Assembly (NCBI GenBank): GCA_933822405.4
Contig: CAKOGP040001759.1
Location: forward strand, 108,449-172,448
Length of the DNA stretch: 64,000 nt
Direction of reading: 5' to 3'
Origin: Cylindrotheca closterium
Lineage: Eukaryota > Bacillariophyta > Bacillariophyceae > Bacillariales > Bacillariaceae
Shown: positions 52,070-62,652 of the stretch, in pieces
Layout of the letters: every line of letters begins with the position of its first letter
Numbering within the stretch: position 1 is the first letter of the stretch
Notes under the pieces: generated by a model
What the model was told of the DNA's origin: nothing
The model's input: only the letters and a program-made list of their open reading frames with translations
The model's database searches: none
Position numbers and translations under genes: made by a program

Positions 52070-52859
52070 TGATTTCTTCTTTGGTAATGCAATATTCAGC
52101 GAAATAACTATGACGAGCATATTCTCCCCACGTGGTGGATCTTCGGGATGGCAAGCTATTCAGGGAACTGCTACGAGAACGAGGGCCATCGCACGGAAAA
52201 ATCACAGGATCAACCAAACAGACACAAGACGAGGACGTTCTAGTATCTTCCATTGCTGGTTTGCAACGTGGTCAGAGACTTGAGTTGAAATGTATATCTT
52301 TCAAGATGTAGAATGGTGGGGCATACGGAAAGATTCAATCGTTCAGCAGCCAATTGCTGGTGACTGGCATCACGTCAAACCTCATGTTGGCTGCTTCGTG
52401 AAGAGTATCATCATGTGGTGGCCCTAAAGTATTGTTCAGAGATCCTTCCACAGGGTCCATTTTCAGCCGGCTTTGCTATTTCCTATTATTGACGAATATA
52501 CTTCGGTACTGTCTGTGACTTTCACCTTTGACAAGAAACACTTTTGATAGTGGGAGTGGCTTTATTTGACACGATCTTGAATCTTATTGAGTCCCTTGAA
52601 GTACGCCAAAGATGTGATGGGTTTTACTTGTAAAGCGGGAAACGTTTGAATTTGGGTCGTGACAAACCTGCATGGCTTGCAAAGTCCTTAAGTAAGCGAG
52701 GAGGCAGACATATCACATATATGGCATTCTATAATTAGCCAAATTCGCATATCTTCCCTCACACATCGAAAGAATGAAGCACAACGGCGGTATCCTTCTT
52801 GTTGTCACGCTCCACAACGCAAGTTTGAGAATCCAAAATCAAAGGAAAGAAGCAATAGC
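52070..52859. other. intergenic, nothing recognised
   Basis: About 790 bp with no gene, repeat or RNA that I can support. Presumably a 3' UTR and the cyclin promoter. Confidence 0.5.
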
Positions 52860-54038
52860 ATGACTATCTCGACGAAGAGAGCCTCACCAGTGTTGCCTCT
52901 GTCATCAGCACTGCCGTCTGAGTCCTTACCAGCAACGCCCCTGGGGGAACAACATTTGAAGAAAGGAAATCTGGACGAAAAATCATCAGATAACACACAA
53001 AGCCCAAAGATACGGCATTTCAAAGAGAATACTCTCGACGTTATACTTCAACAAGAAGCTAAAACGTATCGCTCACAGTCTCTTCAGGGGCTTGACGCTT
53101 TTCCCAGCAACGACCAATCGTGCGTCCTGGATTGGTTTCGAACAATGACACAATTTTGCTACACCGTTGTGGATTGTTGTGAATTACCACAGCAGAGTGT
53201 GGAAGTGGCTATCAATATTCTGGATCGATTCTTGTTTGGTGATATTGAAGCAAGGATACCACTGATACTTTTATCCTCAGATTCTTCATCACAATCGCTG
53301 ATGTCAATGAGGCTCGAAATCCTAAGTTCCTCTTCCAACTTTCAACTGGCCACAATGACATGTCTATACATTGCCTGCAAGCTTTTCTCTACCAAATGTC
53401 TATTTCTTGTTCAGCTGGAGCGTCTATCTGGAAACACAGCTACTGCACGCGATATTGAATCCATGGAGCGGCAAATCTTGAGTCATTTACAGTTCCAAAT
53501 CAATGCTCCCACCATTGTCTCCTTTGCACAAGAATACGTCCAAGAGGAACTCCAAATATGGAGTTTTCCCGTTACGGAGCATAGTGATTGCGACGGAGAA
53601 AGCCATAGCGAAGACCAGCGATTGCTTTTCTTGCACTTGGTAGAACAACAATCGCGGCTGGCCACATGCAAACTCTATACATTTCATGTTCCCATCTCTT
53701 CCATCGCGTTGGCATGTGTCAAGAATGCTTTGGAGGTCATGGAAAACGTAAACCCCACTATGAAATTGCCAATCTTTCAAACTTTGTGGTCGGACTTGGA
53801 GAACAAGGTGCGATCCTACTACTACGACGACCAGCGTGATATTGCACTCGTCCAAGAACAACTGCAATCCAGTTTGCGGATCATTACTCTGGAAGCGATG
53901 CAACAATGGGCCAATTTGGATCAAACAAATGATGTACCTATGCGTGAGGACAATTCCCAGCATTCTTCGTCAAAGTTATTCTCCTTGTCCCCACGCACTC
54001 CAAATGCATCATCACCAACAGCAGTGATTCACTCGTGA
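52860..54038 (+). CDS. divergent cyclin (diatom-type)
   Basis: The 392-residue protein has a Ser/Pro-rich N-terminus and a cyclin N-terminal fold at about 85-215. Diagnostic pieces are VLDWFRTMTQFCYTVVDCC, VEVAINILDRFLF and LATMTCLYIACKLF, the last being the cyclin helix-3 pattern, followed by IESMERQILSHLQFQINAPT. The Lys and Glu that usually contact a CDK are not both evident. Ser-rich insertions lie between helices 2 and 3. Such cyclins are expanded in diatoms (called dsCYC) and tied to cell-cycle responses to nutrients and light; which CDK it binds is unknown. Confidence 0.85.
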   Translation: MTISTKRASPVLPLSSALPSESLPATPLGEQHLKKGNLDEKSSDNTQSPKIRHFKENTLDVILQQEAKTYRSQSLQGLDAFPSNDQSCVLDWFRTMTQFCYTVVDCCELPQQSVEVAINILDRFLFGDIEARIPLILLSSDSSSQSLMSMRLEILSSSSNFQLATMTCLYIACKLFSTKCLFLVQLERLSGNTATARDIESMERQILSHLQFQINAPTIVSFAQEYVQEELQIWSFPVTEHSDCDGESHSEDQRLLFLHLVEQQSRLATCKLYTFHVPISSIALACVKNALEVMENVNPTMKLPIFQTLWSDLENKVRSYYYDDQRDIALVQEQLQSSLRIITLEAMQQWANLDQTNDVPMREDNSQHSSSKLFSLSPRTPNASSPTAVIHS

Positions 54039-55026
54039 CATATCACACGGAGATGACACCAATGCTAGAATATAATGACTTAGTGGGGTGATGGTGAAAT
54101 AATATGGTGACACTTGAAATTTCTGCCATGAAGTACAGTACGGTATAGTATCCGCATTAACTTGCACAATACTGTACTAAACGCGGTAATTTTATTTAGG
54201 ATCGCTTACACCGGTATTTTCTGATTACATCACAGAACCCGGATCTTGAACTTTTTACTGCCACCCGCCGATCGAACAAAAGCGTTTTTCAACCGGGGTG
54301 CGACATGTACAATGTACGTACATGCATGCAATACGTGTACCGGCGAGGTATCACATGTTTCACGGCGGGATGTGTTTTTTAAACGTGGATTTGAACCTAT
54401 CAAAGTACTTCCATGTTAAACACACCGTTGGGTGAACGCAGTGCAGACAGCGATCGTCAAACACCGCAAACCTCACCACCATGACAACAATTTTTTAAAA
54501 CTCTACACTGGCTTAGAATTAGATTGAATTTTGTGGTCGAATGTTAATATATTGTATTTTACCTAGTTGCGGGAAGGAGAAACAGTGCACAATCATTCAT
54601 TCAGCCATGATATGTAGATTTTCGTCATCTTAGTCTCACCTCTGTCACTCTGCCCACTTGACGACAGCGCCCAGCCATGCTGATTTGCAAGCCAACTAGA
54701 AGATTGTATATCCGGGGTCCTTTGGGGCATCTGATCATGGGCTTCGCTCCGCCAAATACGAGTACTGTAGTTTTACGTTCACCGAATTTTTGCCAACATC
54801 AAGGATAATAATCGTGTTCCCGTTCCACTACAAAGCTGGGCGTCATGCGATCCTGGCGTCTTGATGAAATCTCCTTTTCTCCTATTTCCTGATTCCGAGC
54901 GTGCCATCCTTCATCGCCAAACGACTATATTTTTTTTTAAAAATAGAAAAATAACGTTTGGAAAAAAGGCATGTTTGACAATAAAGCAAAGAAACAACAG
55001 TCTCCCTTTACTCACCCACCCACGGA
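54039..55026. other. intergenic, nothing recognised
   Basis: About 1 kb between the cyclin and the ankyrin gene. No supported gene, RNA or repeat array. Confidence 0.5.
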
Positions 55027-56649
55027 ATGGGATTCCTTCAGAAGGCCTTTTGCGCTGGGCCACAACGACAGCTGACCCATGCGAACTCGCAACGACCGAA
55101 TGAATATGGCTTTTCAACGGGAGGGGAAGCATCCAATGAGTGTGACTATGACAATAATCCAACACAACTTTACCAACTTTTGGAGATGAAATCGTGGTCT
55201 CAGGCAATGGACTTTCTAGTCGAAGGGAAATATGACTCGAGTACTATTGATAATAATGTCTGTCGAATTCCGTACAATAAGCAAGTTTCCGTATGGGTCA
55301 CGAGGTATGATCGAAATGGAATAAAAATAAGATGGTCACACATTCCACTTCACGCGGCAGTCATCTTTGGAGCACCATTCACTGTGATCAAGAAGCTAGT
55401 GGAACTTTATCCTGATGGCGTTAGATGTGCCGATGACCAGGCGATGCTGCCACTACACCTTGCGTTCAAGCATCTGACGAATGTGAATAGCCTGCGTCTC
55501 GTGATGAACGAGTTTCCTGATGCCATATTCACCAAGGACAACCGAGGTCGTCTTCCATCAGATATCCGGGACGACGAGATATCAATCATAATACAACGCG
55601 TCATTTCTTGTGCCACGTCTCGTATTAAGCAACAGACGGAAGATCGAGACACCAAAGAGATTACAGAATTGAGGAAAGCACTTTTGGAGCAGAAACGGGA
55701 AGCTCAGGTCGACGACGGCGTAGCGCGGCGACACCAGAACGACCTGCAAGCCCGCGATGCAACGATAGAAGTCTTACGGAGTCAGCTCGAAGTCTTGCGT
55801 TTCGAACTACAGAGTATGGAAAAGAAATCAACATACTCATTTCCGTTCATGCAATCCGCGGGCCATGATTCTAACGGTGAACAGGGATATCAACTGAGAC
55901 GCGGCATCGAACTCGAAGCCGAGAACGAGGAGTTGAAGGCAAAAGTAAATGCTTTGCAGAAAGAGCTGACAGCAATGAATACAGCACTGCAGAATCAAGA
56001 GAATCGAAAAAATATGATTCGAATTGATGACAACGATGTTCATCGCTTCACAGAACTGAGCGAAGCGATGGTGTCTGAACGAAATAAATACGAACAAGAG
56101 AAACGAAAGAACAATGTATTGGCAGCAGAAAATGAAAGGATGAAGGAAGAAATTGCTCGAGTACGTGCGAGTGTGAGCGAAAGTTACCGATTGTCCGATT
56201 ACGTTGAATCTGGAGGAAATTCAGGTGCAGAGAACAGAGCCCCCACGAAGGAGCGTTTTGTGCCCCAGGAGCGTATCACGAGTTTAAAGATGGCGCCCGT
56301 CGGTGTTGGATCGAAGGATCTAGAGTCCTTCTTGGAAACTAGGCTGTTGAAGGAGTTGGACATCGAGAACAGACGACTCGAGAAACAGCTAGCCGCGAAC
56401 AACAATGTGGACGTGAGCGCATTGCTCAACAAACAATCAAGATTACAAGAAATGGAAAGAGAGGTGAAACACTTTCAAGGCAACTCGCAACGAATTTTTG
56501 GGGGTGGGGTCCTCACAACAGCACCCCAGCAGTCAACAATAAAAAGATACGACGAGGATGATCATAGTAGACGAAGAAGCAATGATGACGCCTTCGTAGA
56601 TGAATACAACCGAGTCCGCAAACAAGCAAGTGGTGCCTATAGAAGATGA
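55027..56649 (+). CDS. ankyrin-repeat protein with long coiled coil
   Basis: The 540-residue protein starts at ATG 55027. After a short variable N-terminus, about 100-200 reads like two to three ankyrin units (SHIPLHAAVIFGAPFTVIKKL, MLPLHLAFKHL) of the type common in diatom proteins. From about 205 the sequence is a coiled coil (about 205-470, interrupted near 270-285), then a basic, disordered end (RRRSNDDAF ... QASGAYRR). Ankyrin plus coil suggests a scaffold; no catalytic domain. The coil loosely resembles the partial protein at the left edge of the window. Confidence 0.8.
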   Translation: MGFLQKAFCAGPQRQLTHANSQRPNEYGFSTGGEASNECDYDNNPTQLYQLLEMKSWSQAMDFLVEGKYDSSTIDNNVCRIPYNKQVSVWVTRYDRNGIKIRWSHIPLHAAVIFGAPFTVIKKLVELYPDGVRCADDQAMLPLHLAFKHLTNVNSLRLVMNEFPDAIFTKDNRGRLPSDIRDDEISIIIQRVISCATSRIKQQTEDRDTKEITELRKALLEQKREAQVDDGVARRHQNDLQARDATIEVLRSQLEVLRFELQSMEKKSTYSFPFMQSAGHDSNGEQGYQLRRGIELEAENEELKAKVNALQKELTAMNTALQNQENRKNMIRIDDNDVHRFTELSEAMVSERNKYEQEKRKNNVLAAENERMKEEIARVRASVSESYRLSDYVESGGNSGAENRAPTKERFVPQERITSLKMAPVGVGSKDLESFLETRLLKELDIENRRLEKQLAANNNVDVSALLNKQSRLQEMEREVKHFQGNSQRIFGGGVLTTAPQQSTIKRYDEDDHSRRRSNDDAFVDEYNRVRKQASGAYRR

Positions 56650-57000
56650 TGAATAATTCCACTGAATGATTGTAGCTTGCTTCAAAAAATACCTATCAGA
56701 TTCAAAATTGAGTAGGATCATCGCATACGCATTCGCATTTTCATAAAAGTCATATTTTTACTTATGATTCATATTACTGTATCTACACGCGATCTCGAAG
56801 TGGTGAAGAAACGCGTCTTGCGCAACACTGCGCGTCCAGATAAGAACCGCTCCTTCTTGCCGTAAAAACACGTCGGATAAACATAGTACGCGACTGGGTT
56901 TTCAAACAGGCATCATTAATATCAATGAGGCAAGAGCATCTATGTTGTCACAATCACAATCTACCAGTACTGTCACATTCTTGAAGCTGATACCAACATC
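56650..57000. other. intergenic, nothing recognised
   Basis: A 351-bp spacer with no repeat or RNA recognised. Confidence 0.5.
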
Positions 57001-57849
57001 ATGAGCCGACAACGACAGCAGCAGCAAGGGCAGCAGGAGCAACAAGAGCAGCAAGAAGAACAAGACGAACAACAAGAGCAGATGCCTGCTCGTCCTGAAC
57101 AACGGAATCAAGTTCATGACCAAGCGCGACAGGATGTACAACAGGATGGGCTCCAGGTCCAAAACTTTCTAGAGTTTACGCCCCGGCAACAGCACGCTTG
57201 GCTCCGAGCACGATGTGACTGGTGCTTCGCAGTCGCAGACCACTTTCAACCAATGACATACACAACAGTTGAAATTGCGATCAATATGCTCTGCGACTAT
57301 ATGATGCACAGCGGTCGACTACATGAGTTGCCAATGGGCCATGTGTTGAGATGTTCTACGGCTGCTTCTTTGAGGATAGCAATGCTTCTGAACGAAGGCA
57401 ACTACATGACTCTTCAGCAGCTCATACAGATCGGCCAGCATCGTTTCATAGAAGACGAAATCTTCGAAAGCGTCTTTCACATCTATCAATGCCTAGGACA
57501 AGACATATTATCGCCTGAGACAATCGAATCTCATGCTTATAATTACTTGGTATTTCTGGAATCGGACGGGAATGGATCCATAGCCGATCTTTGGCAACCA
57601 CTTCGACGATTGGTCCGCTTAGCCAGTCGCGATTTACTCTTTTTGCAGTACCCAGCTCAGAAAGTAGGGCTTGCCGCTGTCGTCGTAGCCCTTCGAATCA
57701 ACAACGCAAATGGATGGGAAACGAGGACAATGGCCCTTTTACGGGCATTGAACATTGAAGAGTACTCAACTGAAGCTGCAATTGTTTCAGAGATTGGTAG
57801 TCGACTGTTGGCTCTGCATCACCGGTATACAAATGCAGATGAGATGTGA
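57001..57849 (+). CDS. cyclin-like protein, tandem copy 1
   Basis: The 282-residue protein has a Gln-rich start (first about 50 residues, many QQEQ repeats) and then a cyclin-like helical domain: WLRARCDWCFAVADHF, TVEIAINMLCDYM, CSTAASLRIAMLL and FESVFHIYQCLGQDILSP. The pattern matches the diatom cyclins: a Trp-Cys-Phe helix, then a Ala-Ile-Asn-Met-Leu helix, then an Arg-Cys-Ser-Thr-Ala-Ala helix. Its closest relative in the window is the next gene. Function as a CDK partner is inferred from fold only. Confidence 0.75.
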   Translation: MSRQRQQQQGQQEQQEQQEEQDEQQEQMPARPEQRNQVHDQARQDVQQDGLQVQNFLEFTPRQQHAWLRARCDWCFAVADHFQPMTYTTVEIAINMLCDYMMHSGRLHELPMGHVLRCSTAASLRIAMLLNEGNYMTLQQLIQIGQHRFIEDEIFESVFHIYQCLGQDILSPETIESHAYNYLVFLESDGNGSIADLWQPLRRLVRLASRDLLFLQYPAQKVGLAAVVVALRINNANGWETRTMALLRALNIEEYSTEAAIVSEIGSRLLALHHRYTNADEM

Positions 57850-58390
57850 ATCTTCATTTTCACATTCATTTGTTTAAAATTCATAGCCTAGTAGAACCCT
57901 TGGTATAGGCTCATAAAGCTAAATACCTGAATCATCAATCAGTCATTGGCCACTTTAGTATGAATTTTTATGCTTACAGGTTTTTAGAGGCTTTTGGACA
58001 CCCTTAGTCCCAATATTGTATGAAAGATTACTTCAGTTTTTCACATACCGGTATATTTACTCCCCGCGGTACCGCTATAATCTACCGCTATAATCTCAAA
58101 CATGGCATGCAGTTTGCGACTATAAAGGCGAATCTTGTTGAGACGGAATTGAGAATGGATCAATTTTATGTTCTACATCCGCGTTTTCCGTTTTATTCCG
58201 TGTGGTTCTCCAGTATTTATTATACCCGACCGCCGATTTTACAAGAAGAAAAAAAGGTTGCGAAGAATGGCGTGATGGCAAGAGAAGTGGTTTACAGACG
58301 CATTTTTCAAATCAATGATAATAGGGCTCGTAGTCACTCATCAACAAGCACTCCGGTAGTGTCTCGTCCCATTGCTCCCCATTGCTCGCC
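57850..58390. other. intergenic spacer between the tandem cyclin-like genes
   Basis: No gene or repeat recognised. The frame of the next gene is open upstream of its ATG, but only with TTG as a start. Confidence 0.5.
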
Positions 58391-59101
58391 ATGTCTCTTC
58401 AAGGAGGGGGCACAGCAGCAACACCTTTGACTATTGATTTTAAGTGGATCCGCGCAAAATGCAGGTGGTGTATCGGAGTTGTTGACCACTTTCAAATGAG
58501 ATTCACAACAGCTGAGTTGGCTACTCAAATTCTCTACCGGTATGTGCAATGTGGCCGCCTTACGGAGCTTCCAATGGACCATGTGACGAGGTGCTCCACG
58601 GCAGCTGCGTTTAGGATCGCGTTGGTTCTAAATGAACAGACACACATTCCGCTCAGTGAGCTTGTCCGCATGGGACAGAACAACAAGGGACAGAATAGAT
58701 TCACAAAAGAAGAAATATGTTTGAGCGAGTGGCACATATTCCACTGTATGGACGACAGCATGCTTTCACCGCCGACAATTGAGGGTTGTGTTAAGGGCTA
58801 TGTGGAAGGTTTCCAGGAGGCTGCTATCGTACTTCCCGTCGACTTTCGACAGGTATTGGAAGAATTGATTTGTTTGGCTATTCACGGCATCTTGTTTTTG
58901 GAGTACCCAGTGCAATGGGTGGGGCTCGGGATCGTTGTGCTGGCCCTTCGATTGTGCCAAGGGCAACATATTTGGGAAGCACAGGTTGCAGTCTTGTATG
59001 GGGAGGTAGGAATCGAAGAAGGCTCACCCGTGGCTGATGGTATCTCTGAAATCTGCGCTCGGCTCCTCATATTGAATGCGCATTTTCCTATCAGCTCGTG
59101 A
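58391..59101 (+). CDS. cyclin-like protein, tandem copy 2
   Basis: From the ATG at 58391 it has 236 residues. It aligns over its length with the preceding gene: WIRAKCRWCIGVVDHF, ELPMDHVTRCSTAAAFRIAL, WHIFHCMDDSMLSPPTIE and FLEYPVQWVGLGIVVLAL correspond to matching segments there. It lacks the Gln-rich N-terminus. The two genes arose by tandem duplication and have diverged strongly. A CDK-binding role is inferred. Confidence 0.75.
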   Translation: MSLQGGGTAATPLTIDFKWIRAKCRWCIGVVDHFQMRFTTAELATQILYRYVQCGRLTELPMDHVTRCSTAAAFRIALVLNEQTHIPLSELVRMGQNNKGQNRFTKEEICLSEWHIFHCMDDSMLSPPTIEGCVKGYVEGFQEAAIVLPVDFRQVLEELICLAIHGILFLEYPVQWVGLGIVVLALRLCQGQHIWEAQVAVLYGEVGIEEGSPVADGISEICARLLILNAHFPISS

Positions 59102-60279
59102 AATCAATAACAAGGGATGGATGCTCCATTCTACTATGTGGGTTCTATGTGGGTTTGGATACAGAAGCTATCCACGAAACGAAGTGATTTCTATTGATGG
59201 GAATAACTAAGTATGTACCTATGTTATGCAGCTCGGAGGCATGCATAGCGAGAGGTAGTAGTATTGTGACGATGTTGCCTGCCCCAAATCTACTATGGTA
59301 TAATGATGCTGCTAGTCGCATTGGCCAACTATTGGCCAACTTCAGTTGGCAAACACTGGAAGCCATCTGATGCATGAATTTGCGATAAATCGAGGGCGAA
59401 AGTGGAAATGTTGTGGTAGTTTCTGGTTCGTATCACCCGAGATGTACTCATCAGTCTTTGGTTGGTGCTTGTACCCACCTCTGCCATTAGATGTTTGACA
59501 ACATGCATTTCTTGTTCTGCTGCTTTCTCATAACAAGAGTACTAAACCTATAGCATCTCCTAACCTACCTACTACTAGAGAGCCAAACTCGGGTACAGCT
59601 GTCCATTCCTTTGCGGGATTCCCCTGGGGGCTTACACTGAAGTGAAAGTGCATACGGTATCGGTTGCGATCATTCTCTGTTTTCTTAAAAAAAGAAGTGG
59701 TTGGAATTCCATTGAAGGTTGCCAAGGGCCAAGGAAGGCTGCAGACGCTACAGTACCTGGTACTGGTACACTGTAGCTGGCACAGTTCTCCTACTGTGAC
59801 TTGGCAAGTCTCCAAGACGAGCTTTTCATGAAACTGCATGATGGCGGCGATCATTCTTTGTTTTCAAAATGGCGTATTGGAATACGATAGAACAATTTCT
59901 CATTCGATTGCGTTTTTGAAATAATTCGGTTGAAAAGATAGAGGAAAAATAAGCACTTAACGAAATACAAAACAAAGCAGATGCTCGCGAGTTCTTGAGA
60001 ACAAGGAACAAAATCGAAAGGCGGTGCATGCCTTGCTCGTTCCATCTCTCTTGCCAACGTCTCGCTTCATCATTCTACCGTATGCGAATGTGCATACGTG
60101 TACCGGTAGGCTGTATACATTTTCTCATTTTCAAAATGCCATACTGGCGGTACCGCGAAACGTCACAATGTGGGAACCTACAGGCCCATCACGTAAAAAT
60201 GTCAGTACGCGCCAGCCGAATACTTCTTCGATCGCCAGCCAGTATGTGTCACGGAGGCAACCAGATCATGAAACCGAAC
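59102..60279. other. intergenic, about 1.2 kb
   Basis: No supported gene. The gene-rich part of the window ends here; nothing structured is seen until the hairpin at 60280. Confidence 0.45.
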
Positions 60280-60298
60280 CGCCCGCGCGAAGCGGGCG
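60280..60298. repeat. GC-rich hairpin
   Basis: CGCCCGC and GCGGGCG form a perfect 7-bp stem around GCGAA. It lies about 30 bp left of the palindromic array. Confidence 0.6.
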
Positions 60299-60326
60299 TT
60301 ACGGATGAAGAAATTCTTTCAACTAT

Positions 60327-60473
60327 AATTCGCGGTTAATTAACCGCGAGTTGAAAAATTCGCGGTAAATTTAACAGCGAATTCAAAAATCGCGGTAAAT
60401 TTAACAGCGAATTTTTCAATTCGCGGTTATTTAGTAGCGAATTCTAAATTCGCGGTTAATTCAACCGCGAATT
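60327..60473. repeat. array of five ~30-bp palindromic units
   Basis: CGCGG starts recur at 60331, 60361, 60391, 60422 and 60451 (steps 30, 30, 31, 29). Each unit is an inverted repeat of the form CGCGGTTAA/TTAACCGCG, perfect in unit 1 (18 bp) and nearly perfect in unit 5. Units 2-4 have a TAAATTTAAC or TTATTTAGTA centre and AGCG in place of CCGCG. AATT flanks most units. The array is not coding. Confidence 0.8.
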
Positions 60474-61393
60474 GCGTGATGTAGAATCACTCTCATTTCT
60501 TCTTCAATACAACGATACCATGCAATAGAATGGTTTGTTCCTCAATCACTGGGTTTCTCCCTATGTTTGGATTGGGAAAGCTGTCCTCTTGAGAGCCTCT
60601 AGAGAGAGGAAAAGCAGCTGTTCCAATAGTGAAAATGCAAGTGTAGTAAATAATCTTCTATAGCATCATTACTACGTTATAGATCTATGATTCTTCCCCT
60701 TGACTTTGAGAGCGTGCAAGTACTTTCCTGTTCTAATCTCCTGGTAGTTGCATTCCCTGAAAACATTCAAAGAAAACTCCTTGCAATACTGTTTTCGTTA
60801 AGAACGGCATAGATCTTCTTATCTTACAGGAGGCTTATCTTTTCCATTCTCGTCCATGGCTTGACGCAGAAGCTTCGGGGCATCCGATCGTTGTCAATGG
60901 ATATTTTTTTGTAGTAGCTTTGAAAGGATGTTATTGGATGGTTGTCGACGAACTGTTTGACATGAGCCTAGTGGTCCTCGACGACTCTGCTGATCTTCTG
61001 GTTTTCTTGCTTCTGCAGCGCTCTCAGTCTATCAGCAAAATATATGGAACCACATTGTTCGACTTCCTATTTTTTTCGCCGCTCATGTCACACACCTTCT
61101 TTTGTTCCCCCATCGAGTGGAATGGGCGACTCCAGGAGCGGTGCGCAAGAGATCCCATAGAATTTTGCCCTGCTGATTTTTCGTCCCATCTTATGCTCCA
61201 AGATATTGTTCGCCTTTTGTAACTTCTGAGCCTGGGATATTCCGCATTTTGGTGTGAATCTGAACTGGAATCGGGGCCTGACCGGCTTGCTCACTCCTTC
61301 TGCACGGGGATCTGTGATCCGACATCATCACTGCTCGTGGAATTCATTCTTGGTCGGTGATCGTCGCGTTTTGGTCGTAGTTCGTTAAATTTT
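60474..61393. other. intergenic, possible protein relic on the minus strand
   Basis: No intact gene. On the minus strand, 61294-61088 (FRFTPKCGISQAQKLQKAN, SRAKFYGISCAPLLESPIPL) and a later frame (ADRLRALQKQENQKISRVV) look like protein-coding remains split by stops, but no family is recognised. Confidence 0.35.
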
Positions 61394-61524
61394 CTGTGAA
61401 TTTTTCACAGATGTTCCGAAATCTCTGTGAATGACCAACAGATGTTCCGAAATCTCTGTGAATTTTTCACAGGTTTTTTAAGGGTCTTCACAGATGTTCC
61501 GAAATTGCCGTGAAGTTTCAACAG
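61394..61524. repeat. 31-bp palindromic repeat, cluster A
   Basis: CTGTGAATTTTTCACAG (7-bp arms, 3-bp centre) starts at 61394, 61425 (centre altered to TGACCAA) and 61456, with ATGTTCCGAAATCT spacers of 14 bp. It then runs into GGTTTTTTAAGGGTCTTCACAG, another ATGTTCCGAAAT and a diverged unit to about 61524. Confidence 0.75.
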
Positions 61525-61642
61525 AGGTTCAGCTGACATGCGTGCACGCATGCCCTTTCGTAAAAGCACCATACAACTTCCGTAGAGGAAAAAACGGTTA
61601 ATGTTGTGCGCAAGCAATGCTTGGTCGTCTGGGTCCAAAATT

Positions 61643-61755
61643 CTGTGAATTTTTCACAGATGTTCCGAAATCTCTGTGAATTTTTCACAGATGTTCCGAA
61701 ACTTCTGTGAATTTTTCACAGGTTTTTTTAGGGTCTTCACAGATGTTCCGAAATG
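61643..61755. repeat. 31-bp palindromic repeat, cluster B
   Basis: The same palindrome starts at 61643, 61674 and 61705 with the same spacer, then GGTTTTTTTAGGGTCTTCACAG and ATGTTCCGAAAT. The order equals cluster A, offset by about 249 bp, so A and B are copies of one larger unit. Confidence 0.75.
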
Positions 61756-61861
61756 TCGAAATTGTGGCGAATGGTGGGTTCAGCTAGGAATATGACATTT
61801 ATGGCTGCACTATGTAAAACTAGTCGTAGACTTTTTTCCACGGTCGTCTGAGTCAAAAAGT

Positions 61862-61945
61862 CTGTAAATTTTCTATCGTCTGAGTCAAAAATTCTGTGAA
61901 TTTTTCACAGATGTTCCGAAATCTCTGTGAATTTTTCACAGATGT
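61862..61945. repeat. palindromic repeat, cluster C
   Basis: CTGTAAATTTTCTATCGTCT then GAGTCAAAAATT leads into palindromes at 61894 and 61925. It is identical, except for one base, to cluster D at 62653-62736 (offset 791 bp). Confidence 0.75.
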
Positions 61946-62009
61946 TCCGAAACAAACAATTTGATGCGTCATCGATTTGCACAACAATGACTGCGGAAAG
62001 AGATTGCTG

Positions 62010-62522
62010 TTAGAAAAACGTTATTGCTGTAGAAAAACCAGAGTCACACATTGTAGGCAAAGTCACACAGCGCAGGTACGTAAAAAGGTATGGATCTAGT
62101 TTATTCATGATAAATTTTCTTCCTGGACCATAGTTCTTTTGTTTGTACTCTTTCTCCGACCAGCTGATCACCTTTGCTTCCAGTGCCCAAAGAACTTTCA
62201 CCCAGTGCCATAGGTTGTCGTCTTGGTCCCGTTGTGTGCTTATCCCAGAAGCTGAGGCAAGGGAGTTGATTGCAACTAGCAATCGCTTAAGCCCCTCCTT
62301 GCTCCTGTCAGATGGGCGGAGCCCCAAGTCTTTGTTCGTACAATTCAAAATGTCTTGCCAGAGAATGAATAGAGTGCTGGGGCGTTGGCCAAAATGAGCC
62401 TTGAAAACTCCAATATTATGCTCCTTGAAGTTGTCATCAGTAATTGTGGTAGGTGAACCCCCAATCATTTCAAATCCGTAGATCAGCACCTGTTCTGGTG
62501 TCACTTCGATTCCAAGCATCAT
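62010..62522 (-). pseudogene. N-terminal transposase-like fragment
   Basis: A 170-codon frame starts at ATG 62522. FKAHFGQRPSTLFILWQDIL at about 34-53 and LWHWVKVLWALEAKVISW at about 102-119 match the layout of the N-terminal DNA-binding part of Harbinger/IS5-like DDE transposases (a Phe-Gly-x-x-Pro helix, then a Leu-x-Trp-Leu/Val-Lys helix). The catalytic DDE domain is absent, so it is probably inactive. It sits between palindrome clusters C and D. Confidence 0.5.
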
Positions 62523-62652
62523 CCTGAAAGATTCTGAAACTCTCTTCGCGTTTTCTCTTCAAAATCTCAAGCAAGCGTGACCAAATTTGAAAAAAACGGT
62601 TAAGTTGGCACCGTCTTCTGAGTTGAATTTTCTATCGCCTGAGTCAAAAATT

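Noticed and set aside
60920..61222. 100-codon plus-strand frame
   Set aside because: It starts with TTG and is opposite a more protein-like but broken minus-strand frame; neither is supported.
61405..61638. Minus-strand frame across palindrome cluster A
   Set aside because: Much of it is translation of the repeat units, and it starts with TTG.
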